Below, one piece after another: positions 54,522 to 64,000 of a DNA stretch of 64,000 nucleotides (position 1 is its first letter; the number at the start of each line of letters is the position of its first letter). Location: positions 9,121,501-9,185,500 of the forward strand of contig JAWQUS010000004.1 in NCBI GenBank assembly GCA_036365455.1. Direction: 5' to 3'. The stretch is from Macrosoma leucophasiata (Eukaryota > Arthropoda > Insecta > Lepidoptera > Hedylidae). Both the position numbers and the translations under genes were made by a program. The notes beneath the pieces are model-generated. The model made no database searches. It was given only the letters and a program-made list of their open reading frames with translations, and was not told the origin of the DNA.

Positions 54522-56057
54522 AGTTCTTTCAAACTATTTATTGTTCTTATCACTTCATCCGTAGTCACCGCTTCCCATTCACTAATCAGTGTAGTCGAAA
54601 TATGGGGTGGGTGTCCGTATTCTTGAAACCTTTTAGGTATCTTGTCGGCTAAAGTTTTGCCTATAGTAGCAAAAAATTCATTAAAATATTCACAAATTGC
54701 TTTAGGGTCAGTAATTTCACCTGAGTTCGTTTCTAATTTCGACGGTGTTGCGACAGTTATGTATTTATTATTAGCCAAATTATTTATTAGATTCCACATC
54801 TTTGCAGTATTTTTCTCACAGCTCTTGAAAGATTTAAAGTTATAGTTCCTTTTGGTCTCCTGTATTTGTTTCGATACTAAACTTCTAGATTCCATGAACT
54901 CTGTCTCGATTGTTTTGTTTAATTTATTTTCTTTATGACTTTGCCATAACATATTTCGGTTATATATACCATTTATTATATCTTTTTTTATCCATTCTTG
55001 ATTAGGCCTATTTATTATTTTCGTTTTGATTTTGCTGCTCTTTTCTATGCTTGTCAATAATTTACATTCTAATTCTGAAAAATCTTTCGATATCTGATTT
55101 TCGGTTAAATTTTCAATTGTTTTGCACAACAAATCACAAATACACACAATAATCTATTGTTTTATAATTCATTTTCGTAACAGGTGGTGGCTGGTAGTGC
55201 TTAATCTCAAAGTAGATCTGTTTATGATCTGACATAGCCGATTCAATAATCGCAAAGTGGAAATCTATATTTTTTAAGTTAGAGCTGACATGATCAAGAA
55301 TAGTTTTTGATGTTGATGTGGCACGAGTACAGTGTACTTGATTTATTATATATTTTCTCAGTAATGTGGGCTTTGGAACTCTGCCAGTGAATGACAAAGA
55401 ATGTCCCATATTTTTTTGTTTAGTCTTATGTTGCCGTTTGTAAAAGAGAGTATGGAACATTCTGTTGATACCTATTTTTATTATTAAGTATTTTTGGACT
55501 ATTATTAATTTATTTACTTTGACATATTAATCAACGTATCAGTTATTATTCGCTTTAATTTTATATTTGTAATTTGACCTATCACAAGCAAATTTTATTA
55601 TTTCCAAGTGATTAAATGAATTTTTGAGTTTGAGTTTGAGTATTTTATTGAGAATTTTTAAGTCATTTTCCTTCAGTACATCTTTATATTTTCCGGTTGG
55701 TAGATCTGATTTTAGTAAGTTGAAGTTAAAGTCACTAAATATGATGGCTCTTTTCTTCATACAGAGTTGATTGGCAATTTTTTCTAAAAAGAAGTCAGTG
55801 TTCGTACGTTCAGGTTTATAGATGGCACCAATGTCCACGGAAAACTTTGAAATATATATCCATAAAAACTGGTTTTCATCTATATTATAATTTTCAATAA
55901 GATTATGTTCCATGTCATTATGAGCAAATATTGATACCCCGCCACCTCTTACATTAGATCTGTAATTATAGTAATGTGTGTAATTTGGGATTTGCAGGCT
56001 TTTTGCTTCATCTTCATGTTTGATCCAAGTTTTGCATGAAGAGACTGTACAATACAT
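54509..56057 (-). pseudogene. LINE ORF2: endonuclease and linker remnant
   Basis: 56057-55539 carries an apurinic-type endonuclease: TWIKHEDEAKSLQIPNY, a GGGVSIFAHND loop and SVDIGAIYKPERT, then a FSDFNFNLL segment with the catalytic-type D/N residues. 55460-55134 carries TILDHVSSNL and the terminal SDHKQIYFEI motif. 55147-54509 is a lysine-rich linker (MWNLINNLANN, FNEFFATIGKTLADKIP) leading to the RT. The expected N-terminal strand with the N and E metal ligands is absent upstream of 56057, and 55345-55540 contains extra or rearranged sequence. The endonuclease would nick target DNA; here it is non-functional. Confidence 0.82.
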
Positions 56058-56199
56058 CTTAGTTCATCGAATTTTCCAGGTTTTACAATGCTTCGCACGT
56101 TGCCGTATAGGAATTTTAATGTTTTTTTAGTAGTTTCTAAGTTTGCGTAGGTATCGGTTACTTGGTAGGTTATCCCACTTGATATTATTTTATTGGAAT

Positions 56200-56604
56200 C
56201 TATTGCGGTGTATATAACTTTTTTGATGATATCTCGACAATTTTGGGTACTCCTTTAATATATTTAATGGTTAGATTTAGCTCCCCTTTCTCAATTCTGT
56301 TTTTCAGTTCTTCTTTTATATGTAATAGATATTTTCGTTTAATTGGTGTCTGGTCAGAAAAGATTTTAATATTGTTAGATTTTATCTCTTTTTTATTTCG
56401 AAGTATGTCTTTAGCTGTTGTTTCAGATGCATAACATACTTTAATAGGACGTATTGTGCTTGATTTGTATTTCCCTAGACGAAAGACTTTGGTCGGCGGA
56501 AAGGAATTTGGAATTACTACCTCTGTGATTTTTGTAATTTTTGTAACGTACGTAACTTCACGCCTGTAATCCCCGAAGGGGTAGGCAGAGGTAAATGCAT
56601 GCAT
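56200..56604 (-). pseudogene. LINE ORF1 fragment, split by SINE B
   Basis: The minus-strand frame contains RLGKYKSSTIRPIKVCYAS, TTAKDILRNKKEI, IKIFSDQTPIKRKYLLHI and ELKNRIEKGELNLTIKYIKG, which follow the pattern of the RRM-like ORF1 protein of insect CR1/Jockey-group LINEs (RNA-binding, nucleocapsid-like role). Its N-terminal part is cut off by a SINE B inserted at 56547-56654 with a 13-bp target duplication; the first ~20 codons of this open frame are SINE sequence. The C-terminus runs to 56200 and the ORF2 start that should follow is missing. Confidence 0.75.
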
Positions 56605-56654
56605 TCAAGCATACATGCAAACACCCACGATTCGCCGGTTACGTTTTGGCCCAT
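56547..56654 (-). mobile_element. SINE B, 5'-truncated, with 13-bp target duplication
   Basis: GTAATTTTTGTAA flanks both sides exactly (56534-56546 and 56655-56667). The insert carries the SINE B 3' half with intact tail (AACTTCACGCCTGTAATCCC on the plus strand). The 5' end is cut within ATGGGCCAAAACG. Confidence 0.92.
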
Positions 56655-56846
56655 GTAATTTTTGTAATTATTTTAAATCAGTTACACTGCAAAATATATT
56701 ATGTTTATTGATGTAACGTAGGGAAATGTGATTGAGGTAATAAACATTTTTACTATCAATAAAAATACAGCATAGTTGTTTGAAATTAATATTATTTATT
56801 AGATATGTAGTTCACAAATGAAATAATAATTAATTTTATTAAAATA

Positions 56847-56930
56847 CTAGCTGCCCCGACGAACTTCGCATCACGCTTGACGTAGTATTATTACATATTC
56901 TCTGGCGTTGGAGACATAAAAACATTTACT
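56847..56930 (-). mobile_element. Helitron 3' end fragment
   Basis: ACTAGCTGCCCCGACGAACT begins at 56846, giving a minus-strand CTAG end before T. It merges with a SINE A fragment on the right. Confidence 0.62.
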
Positions 56931-56933
56931 ATG

Positions 56934-56977
56934 TCAGGTGGTAATGTACGGCCCTGTAATTTCCGGCACAGAGGCTT
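56934..56977 (+). mobile_element. SINE A internal fragment
   Basis: TCAGGTGGTAATGTACGGCC, then TGTAATTTCCGGCACAGAGG matches the middle of SINE A. Neither end is present. Confidence 0.7.
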
Positions 56978-57579
56978 AATATTAGAGTATTAGCAATAAA
57001 TAAAAATATTTCTAAAATATTCTTATTACTAGCACAGCGGTTCAGGAGTAAAATTAATAACGATTTCATAGTAATATGCAACTGTTAGGTTGGCTCGCGT
57101 GTAGGCGTATGTCGTAGCGTAGCACCCACGCATCTGTCGTAGCAATTCTATTAATATCGTAGCTGGGTGTGTTTCAATATTAACTCATAGAATTTGAAAA
57201 ACATAGATACAATATCTATAAATTACTATTTATACGTATTTATGCACGTTTTTAAAATTGTTTTTTTAAATAAACCCAACGTTTCGTTTCCGAGGCTCCA
57301 GGGAGACTAGGGTGATATTTGTCTTACAAAGTTTGAGAATTATTTGCAATAATCACCATCAATTTTGTATACGCCTTGCTCGTATTTCGTATCAGACATG
57401 GCGAAATTTCTTAACGTGTACAAAATACCATACGCCAATTTTTCACTACGAAAGGCGCGGAATCGATGGAGTATAGTAGCGGCAATGAATGTTGCAACTG
57501 CTGTGAGACAAATCATCTCAGTCTGCCTGGGACCACTGAAGTTAAAAAGGGAACTTTGAGTTGATTTTTTAAATCATTT
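56978..57579. other. No gene recognised
   Basis: AT-rich sequence. A frame at 57365-57559 has no known domain. Confidence 0.42.
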
Positions 57580-57760
57580 TATACTATTTATTTTTCGCAA
57601 TAACACATGCGAGTGAATTTTAGAAATTAAAGGAAAAAACGGAGAGAAAAATTCTAATTTCGGAAGCTTAGTGGTAAAGCGGCTGGACTGGTTTTCCTGA
57701 GGTCGCAGGTTCGATTCCTGCCCGAAATCAATTTTTTTTTTCGTTTTTTTCTTTAATTTC
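57580..57760. mobile_element. Inverted-repeat element with a tRNA-like core
   Basis: The left arm (CTATTTATTTTTCGCAATAA, CACATGCGAGTGAATTTTAG, AAATTAAAGGAAAAAACGG) ends just before the tRNA-like core; the right arm (CGTTTTTTTCTTTAATTTCT) mirrors its inner part and then decays. The outer part of the right arm is preserved at 23390-23438. So the full element had inverted arms of at least 60 bp around the tRNA-like sequence. Confidence 0.75.
57657..57729 (+). ncRNA. tRNA-like sequence (probably not a functional tRNA)
   Basis: A cloverleaf can be drawn: acceptor ATTTCGG/CCGAAAT (7 perfect pairs), D arm GCTT/AAGC with AGTGGTA loop, and T arm GCAGG/CCTGC with loop TTCGATT containing a perfect B box (GGTTCGATTCC). 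The anticodon arm has CTGGA/TCCTG with one T-T mismatch and one extra base before it; the loop CTGGTTT would place GGT in the anticodon position, not normal for nuclear threonine tRNA. A T-run follows at 57732, which could end pol III transcripts. Its place between inverted repeats and related copies at 48256 and 23350 mark it as part of a repeat. A diverged tRNA-derived promoter is more likely than a working tRNA. Confidence 0.5.
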
Positions 57761-58426
57761 TTTATTATTTTAGTTTAATATACGCAAGATAATTTCGAAA
57801 AGCGTAAAAGTCGCTCACATTTCATCATATTAAATTTAATAATATGTAAAAAATTATACACATAATCTAAGCGATATTCTTATGAAGTTTAGAGTACTTA
57901 TAGTATATTAGCCAGCCAAATCCATAACATAAAAAGAGCATTTATTGAAGTAACGTTGCGTGGTTTAACCTTGCATGTGTAAGTCTCCACTTATTTTATG
58001 GTTTAATGTACGAAATGATATCTTTATTACCTCTAATACAAAACCTCGGCACATAACATCAATTATGTTGAAAGCTAATTAAAAATTCACACCAATACGA
58101 GTATAACCTTTTATTTTATAATGGTTGTATATTTTCTGCAATTATCTTTGCAGCAAATGAATACCGGTTTTCATTATACCATAAACATGTTTTATGTATT
58201 GTTTATGAAACGATGGTTACACACTATTTTACAGTTAACATGGATGGTAGGTTACGATTGTAACCAACAAATATCTACATAAAAACCGGGTCAAAATGAC
58301 GATGCTCTGACACCTCTGGGTCCTTGTGTAAGTAATTGCCTTACGTGGCCAAACCATCTTCAAGACAAAATCGACTCAGTATGATTTTACCACATATTAA
58401 CCATATGACATGGCTAAACTTGGGGC
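57761..58426. other. No gene recognised
   Basis: AT-rich sequence with no match. Confidence 0.45.
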
Positions 58427-58957
58427 TTAGAGCCCACGCAGACAGAGAGCGGTCAGAGTTCCGCATTGTAGTGACCGTTGACCGCTTAAGAGTTCCGACG
58501 CACACAAGTGGCGTTCAAATTCTCGCGTTCTAGTTTCGTTTGTCTACGTACATGCAACATGTCCCTCGAAAGTTATTTTTTATTCTCCGTTTAAAGAGCT
58601 TGGTCAAAGACCATGACGCTCTATACGTTCGCATGTATTACATTCTTCATTTTAAAAATTGTTAGTAAACAACATTAGCTCATTGACAATTGATATAGTT
58701 GATAGTGATATAGTTGCAACAGTATTCTGGCATCATCCGTAGTAGGATCTACCAGGACACTGTTGCAATGTCCTATAAGCCCTGCGACGAGCCTCACTCC
58801 GAACACATTCCTCTAGAAAGTTCATGTTCACATGAAAAATTATTGAGCATATGCAGCTTATGAGCTTTTAAAAAGAAAAGAAAGTATGTATTGGGTGCAC
58901 CCACTTGACACAACGCGAGAAGAACAAGGCGAATTTAGTAGCATTTTTCAGGATTTA

Positions 58958-59060
58958 TTTATTTATTTGTTTATTTATTTATTCTTCCATGTGCACAAGA
59001 AAATTGTTACATGAGGCGGACTTAATGCTATATAGCATTCTCTTATATAGATTTACTTAA
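58958..59060 (-). mobile_element. LINE 3' tail fragment
   Basis: TTTATTTATTTGTTTATTTA, then CATGTGCACAAGAAAATTGT and GAGGCGGACTTAATGC resemble the 3' end of the LINE at 52641 and other lepidopteran LINE tails. Confidence 0.68.
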
Positions 59061-59112
59061 TTTTCTTTACGATTTTTATAATCTACATCACTTAAATCAT
59101 ATACTTATATTT

Positions 59113-59228
59113 GTATGTATGCTTGAATGCTAAAATACAAATATAAGAGATAATATAAGAGAAATTGAATGCATGCATTTACCTCTGCCTACCCCTTCGG
59201 GGATTACAGGCGTGAAGTTACGTTTTTT
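59113..59228 (+). mobile_element. SINE B 3' part, with short insertion
   Basis: TTTGTATGTATGCTTGAATG, then about 40 unrelated bases, then TGAATGCATGCATTTACCTC and the full tail GGGATTACAGGCGTGAAGTT with a T-run. The interrupting bases repeat nearby AAATATAAGAGA sequence. Confidence 0.8.
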
Positions 59229-59462
59229 TTAATCGTATAATAAACTCCCTGATCAATTCAATTAATTTTTCCGTGTTTCCAATCTCAGATATCGCAGCGT
59301 TCTAGCGATCTCTGTGTCGGCGGGAAAATCACTCTAGAACGTGACGTTCTGCTTTGACCGCCGCGGTCTGACTGCCCGCTATGTTGTATAAAGACTGGGA
59401 ACGCAGAACTCTGAACTTGGAACTCTGAACTCCAGACCGCTCACTGTCTGTGTGGGCTCTTA

Positions 59463-59654
59463 ATGTTCGCGAAATAATTAATTGTAATTGTCTTAAGATC
59501 GTTATTTAAAACTCTCCGCTATCTTGTATTAAACAATGCGCACAGCGTATGTTATAGCAAGACATCTAAGTCATTCAACGCAATCCGAAATTTAATTATT
59601 ATTTTAATTGCTTAATATGCGAAGATTTCTCCCCAGCTTAAATTTTTTTATCAA
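59463..59654. other. No gene recognised
   Basis: Short AT-rich stretch before the RTE tail. Confidence 0.5.
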
Positions 59655-59675
59655 AAAAAATCATCATCATTATCA

Positions 59676-61210
59676 TCATTTCAGCCAAAATACGTCCACT
59701 GCTGAACAAAGGCCTCCCCCAAAGAATGCCACAACGAACGGTCCTGGGCCGCCCTCATCCAGCGATTGCCCGCGACCTTCACCAGGTCGTCGGTCCATCT
59801 TGTGGGAGGCCTGCCTACGCTTCGTTTTCCGGTACGCGGTCACCACTCGAGAACTGCTCTGCCCCAACGGCCGTCAGTTCGTCGAGCTATGTGCCCTGCC
59901 CACTGCCACTTGAGTCTCGCTATTCGGTGAGCTATGTCGGTAACTTTGGTTCCCATGCGGATCTCCTCATTTCTGATTCGGTCTCGCAGAGAAACTCCAA
60001 GCATAGCTCTCTCCATTGCTCTCTGAGTGACCTTGAGCCTTCTTATGAGGCCCATAGTGAGCGACCACGTTTCTGTCCCATAAGTCATCACTGGCAACAC
60101 ACACTGGTCAAAGACCTTTTTCTTGAGACACGAGAAGATGTAAGTCGGACGAGAAGATGAACCATAGCTTCCCGAACGCTGCCCAACCGAGTTGGATTCG
60201 GCGATTGACCTCTTTCTCGAAGTTGGACCGACCTAACTGTACCGTTTGTCCCAGGTATACATAATCGTCAACAACTTCGAGTGTAGTACCCTCGACCATA
60301 ACAGGAGTGGGTGTAACATGGACATTTGACATGATCTTCGTCTTGTCCATGTTCATTTTAAGGCCCACTCGTTGGGAGGCCCTACTGAGGTCATTGAGTA
60401 TTGTGCTAAGGTCTTCCAGGGTCTCAGCCATGACTACGATATCATCTGCAAATCGGAGGTGGGAGATGTACTCGCCGTTAATATTGATGCCGAGTCCTTT
60501 CCAATTCAGAAGCTTGAAGACGTCTTCCAATGCAGCGGTGAACAGTTTCGGAGATATAACATCTCCCTGTCTCACACCTCGCTGCAGTTGGATAGGTTTC
60601 GAGTTCTGATCCTGAAGCCGGACCGACATGGTGGCGTTTTCATACAAGCTCCTCAGCACCTCGATGTATCGGTAGTCAACTTGGCACCTCTGGAGTGACT
60701 GCCAGTGACAGCCCAAATCTCAACCGAATCGAAGGCTTTCTCATAGTCCACGAACGCTAGACATAGGGGCTGGTTATACTCTTCTGTCTTCTGTATAACC
60801 TGCCGCAGCGTGTGAATGTGGTCTATGGTGCTAAAGCCTTTACGGAAACCGGCTTGTTCGGGAGGCTGGAAGTCGTCGAGTCTGCGAGATAGACGGTTCG
60901 TAACCACTCTCGAAAACAGCTTATAGACGTGGCTTAGAAGTGCCATGGGCCTATAGTTTTTTAGGAAGGGTATTGTCGCCTTTCTTAAAGAACAGTACCA
61001 CCACACTTTTGTGCCACGCCTGTGGCGTTTTGCCCTCGGATATGACGGAATTGAACATCAACTGAAGAGCTTCTAATAGTGGCCTTCCGCCCGCTTTCAG
61101 GAGTTCAGCAGTGATTCCGTCATCACCCGGCGCCCTGTTGTTTTTGAGCGGTATGAGAGCCGTACTAATCTCGTTTAGACTGACGTCCGGGATATCTTCG
61201 GTGTAGTGTC
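59676..61210 (-). pseudogene. RTE reverse transcriptase and C-terminal region
   Basis: Pieces in order on the minus strand: FLKNYRPMALLSHVYKLFSR, QAGFRKGFSTIDHIHTLRQ and AFVDYEKAFDSVE (61006-60653); GVRQGDVISPKLFTAALEDV, the catalytic HLRFADDIVVMAE and YVYLGQTVQLG (60716-60108); LPVMTYGTETWSLTMGL and RLKWQWAGHIARR (60100-59840); and a final GRPPTRWTDDLVKVAGNRW-type phrase (about 59850-59700). The catalytic aspartates remain. Near 60720 the frame shifts and the sequence between motifs 3 and 4 is shortened. RT would prime cDNA at the target. The C-terminal GRPP phrase is typical of RTE/BovB-like proteins. Confidence 0.88.
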
Positions 61211-61213
61211 GGG

Positions 61214-62301
61214 TCAGTCCGGCTCTAGGTTCTGCTGCCGGACTGTTAACAGGTGGTCGTGCTGTCGTGTATAACTGTCCGTAAGCCGTTCGATCTCCTC
61301 TGCAAGCTCAGGTTTCGACGATACGATTCTGTCGTCCTCTGTCTTCAGCTTAGTGAGACGGCTTTGCCCTAAGGACAGATCTTTGGCGAACACTTTAGAG
61401 CCCTGGTTCCGCTCTATGGCTGCTTGAATACTATCAGTATTAAAGTGCCGAATGTCGCGAGTCAATGACTTGGAGATCTGTCTGTACACTATAGCATCTT
61501 CAGAGGACTTCAGAACCATACCTCGCCTCTCTTCCATGAGCTTGAGAGTTGGGCTGGAGATCTTTTTGGTCTTGTTTGAAGGGCGGGTCTTGAAAAACTT
61601 AGACCCAGCCGTCCGGACAGTTTCCACGAACCTGTTATTATAATCGTCCACATCTACGCACTCACTCAGGCATTCAAAGCGATTTTGTAGCTCGAGTTGA
61701 AAGCTCTCGGGGTTTTGGATTTGGGCAGGTGCTGGGCGGAGCGTAGACTTCATTAGTCGGGATCTTTCGATCTTGACATTTATATTCAGTGTACCTCTTA
61801 CCATTCGGTGATCGCTGCCGGTTTTTACCTGGACAGTTGTTCGCCCTTCCGGAAATAGAGCAGGTTACCAGACTTGAGGGTTATCGAGTCCTCCTCCTGT
61901 CTTCGGACCTCAGATAACCCTATAATGTGCCATCGTAACCCGCTCAATTCTTCCTCTAGTTCCGCCACCTTCTCGTCGGTCCGCAGTGTCCGAATATTGT
62001 ATGTTGCCAGGGCCAATTGTCGTTGTTTGTGGTACCCTGGCATCTGCCAGAGATTCTTCGCACCCCCTGTCCCACCGTTACCATGACCGGTACCACTATG
62101 GTCAGGAATAGCGGAGCCACCGGGGACTAGGGGCCATTTTTTCTGGTTGTGTTTCATTTGGAGGGAAAATGCCATAATCGCCACGCTTGGCATGCGGGTT
62201 GGCGATCGCAGTGGCGGCAATTTTACGCGGGACGCTGCTGCCCATCCCACGTACTTGTACCGCCCTGGTTTGACCGCCATTGTTTGGTGGACTGACTGCA
62301 C
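61214..62301 (-). pseudogene. RTE endonuclease and linker, internally deleted
   Basis: The first frame (62301-61825) leads to LATYNIRTLRTDEKVAELEE, HIIGLSEVRRQEED (catalytic N and E region) and KSGNLLYFRKGEQLS. The next recognisable residues are GSDHRMVRGTLNINV (about 61830-61780), the terminal SDH motif. The ~120 residues normally between them, including the central D/N catalytic strands, are missing. The linker (61780-61214) runs FQLELQNRFECLSECVDVDD, KFFKTRPSNKTKKISSPTL and on toward the RT. The first ~60 codons of the frame are the shared family D type 5' end. A deletion of the catalytic middle makes nicking impossible for this copy. Confidence 0.83.
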
Positions 62302-62385
62302 TAAAAAAAAATGTAAATACCAAATGAAATAAAGTCCGAAATTGTTGATGTCCGATAGTGTTCTAATAATAGTTCATTTTCGTTA

Positions 62386-63340
62386 CTGGCTGTGCCCGCG
62401 ACTCTGTCCACGTGAGAAAAATATGATTGTTCAGTATCTACCCGGACGAAGTCGTGGGTGCAGCAAGTATAAAAGTAGCCTAAGTTACTCCTTATTACAT
62501 CAGCTATCTGCCAGTGAAAGTCCCGTCAAAATCGGTGACACTGAAATTCTATTTGTTGTATGTATGTATGGTTGTATGGAGATATATAAGTAGCCTAAGT
62601 TACTCCTTATCACATCAGCTATCTGCCAGTGAAAGTCCCGTCAAAATCGGAGACACTCAAATTCCATTTATTTGTATGTAGGTATGTATGTATGTATGAA
62701 GATCAAAGTAGCCTAAGTTACTCCTTATTACATCAGCTACCTACCCGTGGAAGTCCCGTCAATATCAGTGACAGACAGACGGACGGACGGATAGACAGAC
62801 AGACAGATAGACAGCGGAGGATTAGTAATCCGTAGAGTCCGTTTTAACCTTTTAGGTACGAAACCCCCTAAAAGATAAAAGTAAGATACAGAATAGCTTA
62901 AAAATATTCGATATGATTTTTTAAATTATTATAACTTTTTTATGTCTGAACCGATTCACATGAAACAAACACTAAATTTTAAGTGAAACTTACCACGATA
63001 TATTAGTGAAAACCGCAAATCGAATAAGCCGTTTTAAATATTAGCGTGCACAAACACACAGACAAACAGACATTTTTCCGGGATAAAAAGTACCCAGTGT
63101 TGTGCACCAAAGGTTAAAGTATAATCATACCAAGTTTCATTGTAATCGGCCGGTAGTTTTTATGTGATGCTTGAACAAACATACAGACAGACAGACACAC
63201 AAAAAATTTTCTAATCACATATTTGGGTTTGGTATCGATCTAGTAACATCCCCTGGTATTTATTTTTTCAATATTTTTAATGTACAGAATCTACTTAATT
63301 TTACTTAATTTTACATTTACAGTTTTATTATAAGTATAGA
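62386..63340 (-). mobile_element. Helitron with internal tandem repeats (short copy)
   Basis: It has the same ends and order as 39897-41446: palindromic 3' module at 62386-62468 (end mutated to CAGCCAG|T), three tandem units starting at about 62469, 62583 and 62702 (about 117-bp period), CTGTC runs, and a TC start at 63340. It is 955 bp against 1550 bp in the long copy. It lacks the segment between array and first CTGTC run that the long copy has. Confidence 0.87.
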
Positions 63341-64000
63341 TTAGATAAATAAAAGCGATCCTTACATCCAATTAGAATGACATAAATGTATTTGATATAG
63401 GTATTGTATCCTAAATTTAACGCGATAGTTCCCAACACACTTTTAGTAAATTTAACCATCCAACATGAATCTCAAATAGTATCACCCCAATATTACGAAG
63501 TGTTGCTTTCTTAAGCAAACAATGCTGAAAGTGGTTAAATTTCATGTAATATAGTTTAAATTTAACTGTAATTGACCTTTTGTTGTCTTGTTGTCATATA
63601 GAACGCAATTTCGCTTGCAGTCATTTCTTTACTTAATTACCATATCTATTTATAGATAGTATTCTTCAATATTTATTTCAAATTTAACAGAAAACGGTAA
63701 ATAACTTAGTACGAAAGTACCAAAATATTTGCACAGCCAAATTCGTAGCAGAGCTACGCCTAAGCTTTTATATATACCTATATTTATACTGATACAGTAT
63801 ACAGACATGTAGATAATGATCTAAGCGAAAATTAACTGTGTTACCAGCACCAATATTCTTTGTGATTGATGACTGGGCGTTTTCACCCGTCCAGCTCGTG
63901 TTCAGTGTTGCCCACTTCAAAAGCGAAAAAATATGACTACGGCAGCTAACGTTGTTTTGTTTTTCTGTGATGCTGTATACATAAATCATGGCTGATGTTA
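63341..64000. other. No gene recognised
   Basis: AT-rich sequence with no match. A minus frame at 63768-63989 has no domain I recognise. Confidence 0.45.

Larger units (their letters stand above)
52641..56620 (-). mobile_element. CR1/Jockey-group LINE, near full length but frameshifted
   Basis: Minus-strand order is ORF1 fragment, endonuclease, linker, reverse transcriptase, C-terminal region, 3' UTR and an ATAAATAAATAAAATAAAT tail at 52642-52664. The 3' end phrase CACTTTATTGTACACC (plus strand) with an AAAGGCGG motif is common at lepidopteran LINE ends, and a related tail lies at 58958-59060. The endonuclease N-terminus is missing, several frameshifts interrupt ORF2, and a SINE B splits ORF1, so it is dead. 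Confidence 0.9.
58430..59459. mobile_element. PIF/Harbinger-type element (1.03 kb) with TTA target
   Basis: Left end GAGCCCACGCAGACAGAGAG and right end, read inverted, GAGCCCACACAGACAGTGAG agree at 22 of the first 24 positions. TTA flanks both sides (58427-58429 and 59460-59462). The interior contains a LINE tail fragment and a SINE B copy, which explains its length. A short tandem GAACTCTGAACT repeat lies inside the right arm. Confidence 0.83.
59655..62310 (-). mobile_element. RTE-clade LINE, frameshifted
   Basis: Minus-strand order: 5' end (GTGCAGTCAGTCCACCAAAC at about 62300), endonuclease, linker, RT, C-terminal domain, and a 3' end with CAGCAGTGGACGTATTTTGG and an ATGATGATAATGATG tail (59660-59683). 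The single-ORF layout, the 3' simple-repeat tail and the sequence pattern fit the RTE clade. The endonuclease has an internal deletion, and at least four frame breaks disrupt the ORF. Its two ends are the parts shared with family D short elements. Confidence 0.9.

Noticed and set aside
57657..57729. Functional nuclear tRNA gene
   Set aside because: Anticodon arm has a mismatch and an extra base, the implied GGT anticodon is not normal in animals, and it is part of a repeated inverted-repeat element.

Overview
This window looks like gene-free, transposon-saturated intergenic DNA from an insect, almost certainly a moth or butterfly. The composition is AT-rich, and no host exon chain, rRNA or credible functional tRNA is visible. 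Almost every recognisable stretch is a mobile element: BEL/Pao, CR1/Jockey-type and RTE-type retroelements, tRNA-derived SINEs, many Helitrons ending in CTAG before a T (the lepidopteran style), and a large set of inverted-repeat elements. The species cannot be told from sequence alone.

Layout. 1-4.0 kb: a decayed BEL/Pao retrotransposon whose reverse transcriptase region has been replaced by a short RTE-ended element and a 67-bp tandem array. 4.1-11 kb: Helitrons, an RTE-ended short element running into a GT-rich minisatellite, and copies of a ~300-bp SINE-like family (here 'SINE A'). 12-17 kb: nested inverted-repeat elements, including a clean hAT-type MITE with an 8-bp target duplication. 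17-21 kb: a SINE A tandem duplication with filled and empty sites, then a P-superfamily DNA transposon at 19489-20594 with 30-bp perfect inverted repeats, an 8-bp target duplication and a THAP-domain first exon ending in a splice donor. 21.3-25.4 kb: two diverged tandem arrays. 26.6-27.5 kb: a 5'-truncated CR1/Jockey-type LINE. 27.8-39.9 kb: degenerate repeats, SINEs, a PIF/Harbinger-type MITE and Helitrons. 39.9-41.4 and 62.4-63.3 kb: two copies of one Helitron family carrying internal tandem repeats in different numbers. 43-51 kb: SINEs, hairpins and MITEs. 52.6-56.6 kb: an almost full-length but frameshifted CR1/Jockey-group LINE on the minus strand. 57.6 kb: a tRNA-like sequence inside an inverted-repeat element. 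58.4-59.5 kb: a second PIF/Harbinger-type element. 59.7-62.3 kb: a frameshifted RTE-clade LINE on the minus strand.

How the parts relate. The autonomous-type elements are all broken, and several short elements look parasitic on them. The family 'D' short elements keep the 5' end and the 3' end of the RTE. SINE B ends in the same tail as another small retro-insert. The MITEs show hAT-like or PIF-like target duplications, but no transposase gene of those types is present. Nesting gives a relative history: SINE B inserted into the LINE and into family D, the hAT MITE into an older repeat, and the P element into an older dispersed repeat. The best candidates for something undescribed are the P-type element, the tRNA-like inverted-repeat element and the RTE-ended short family.
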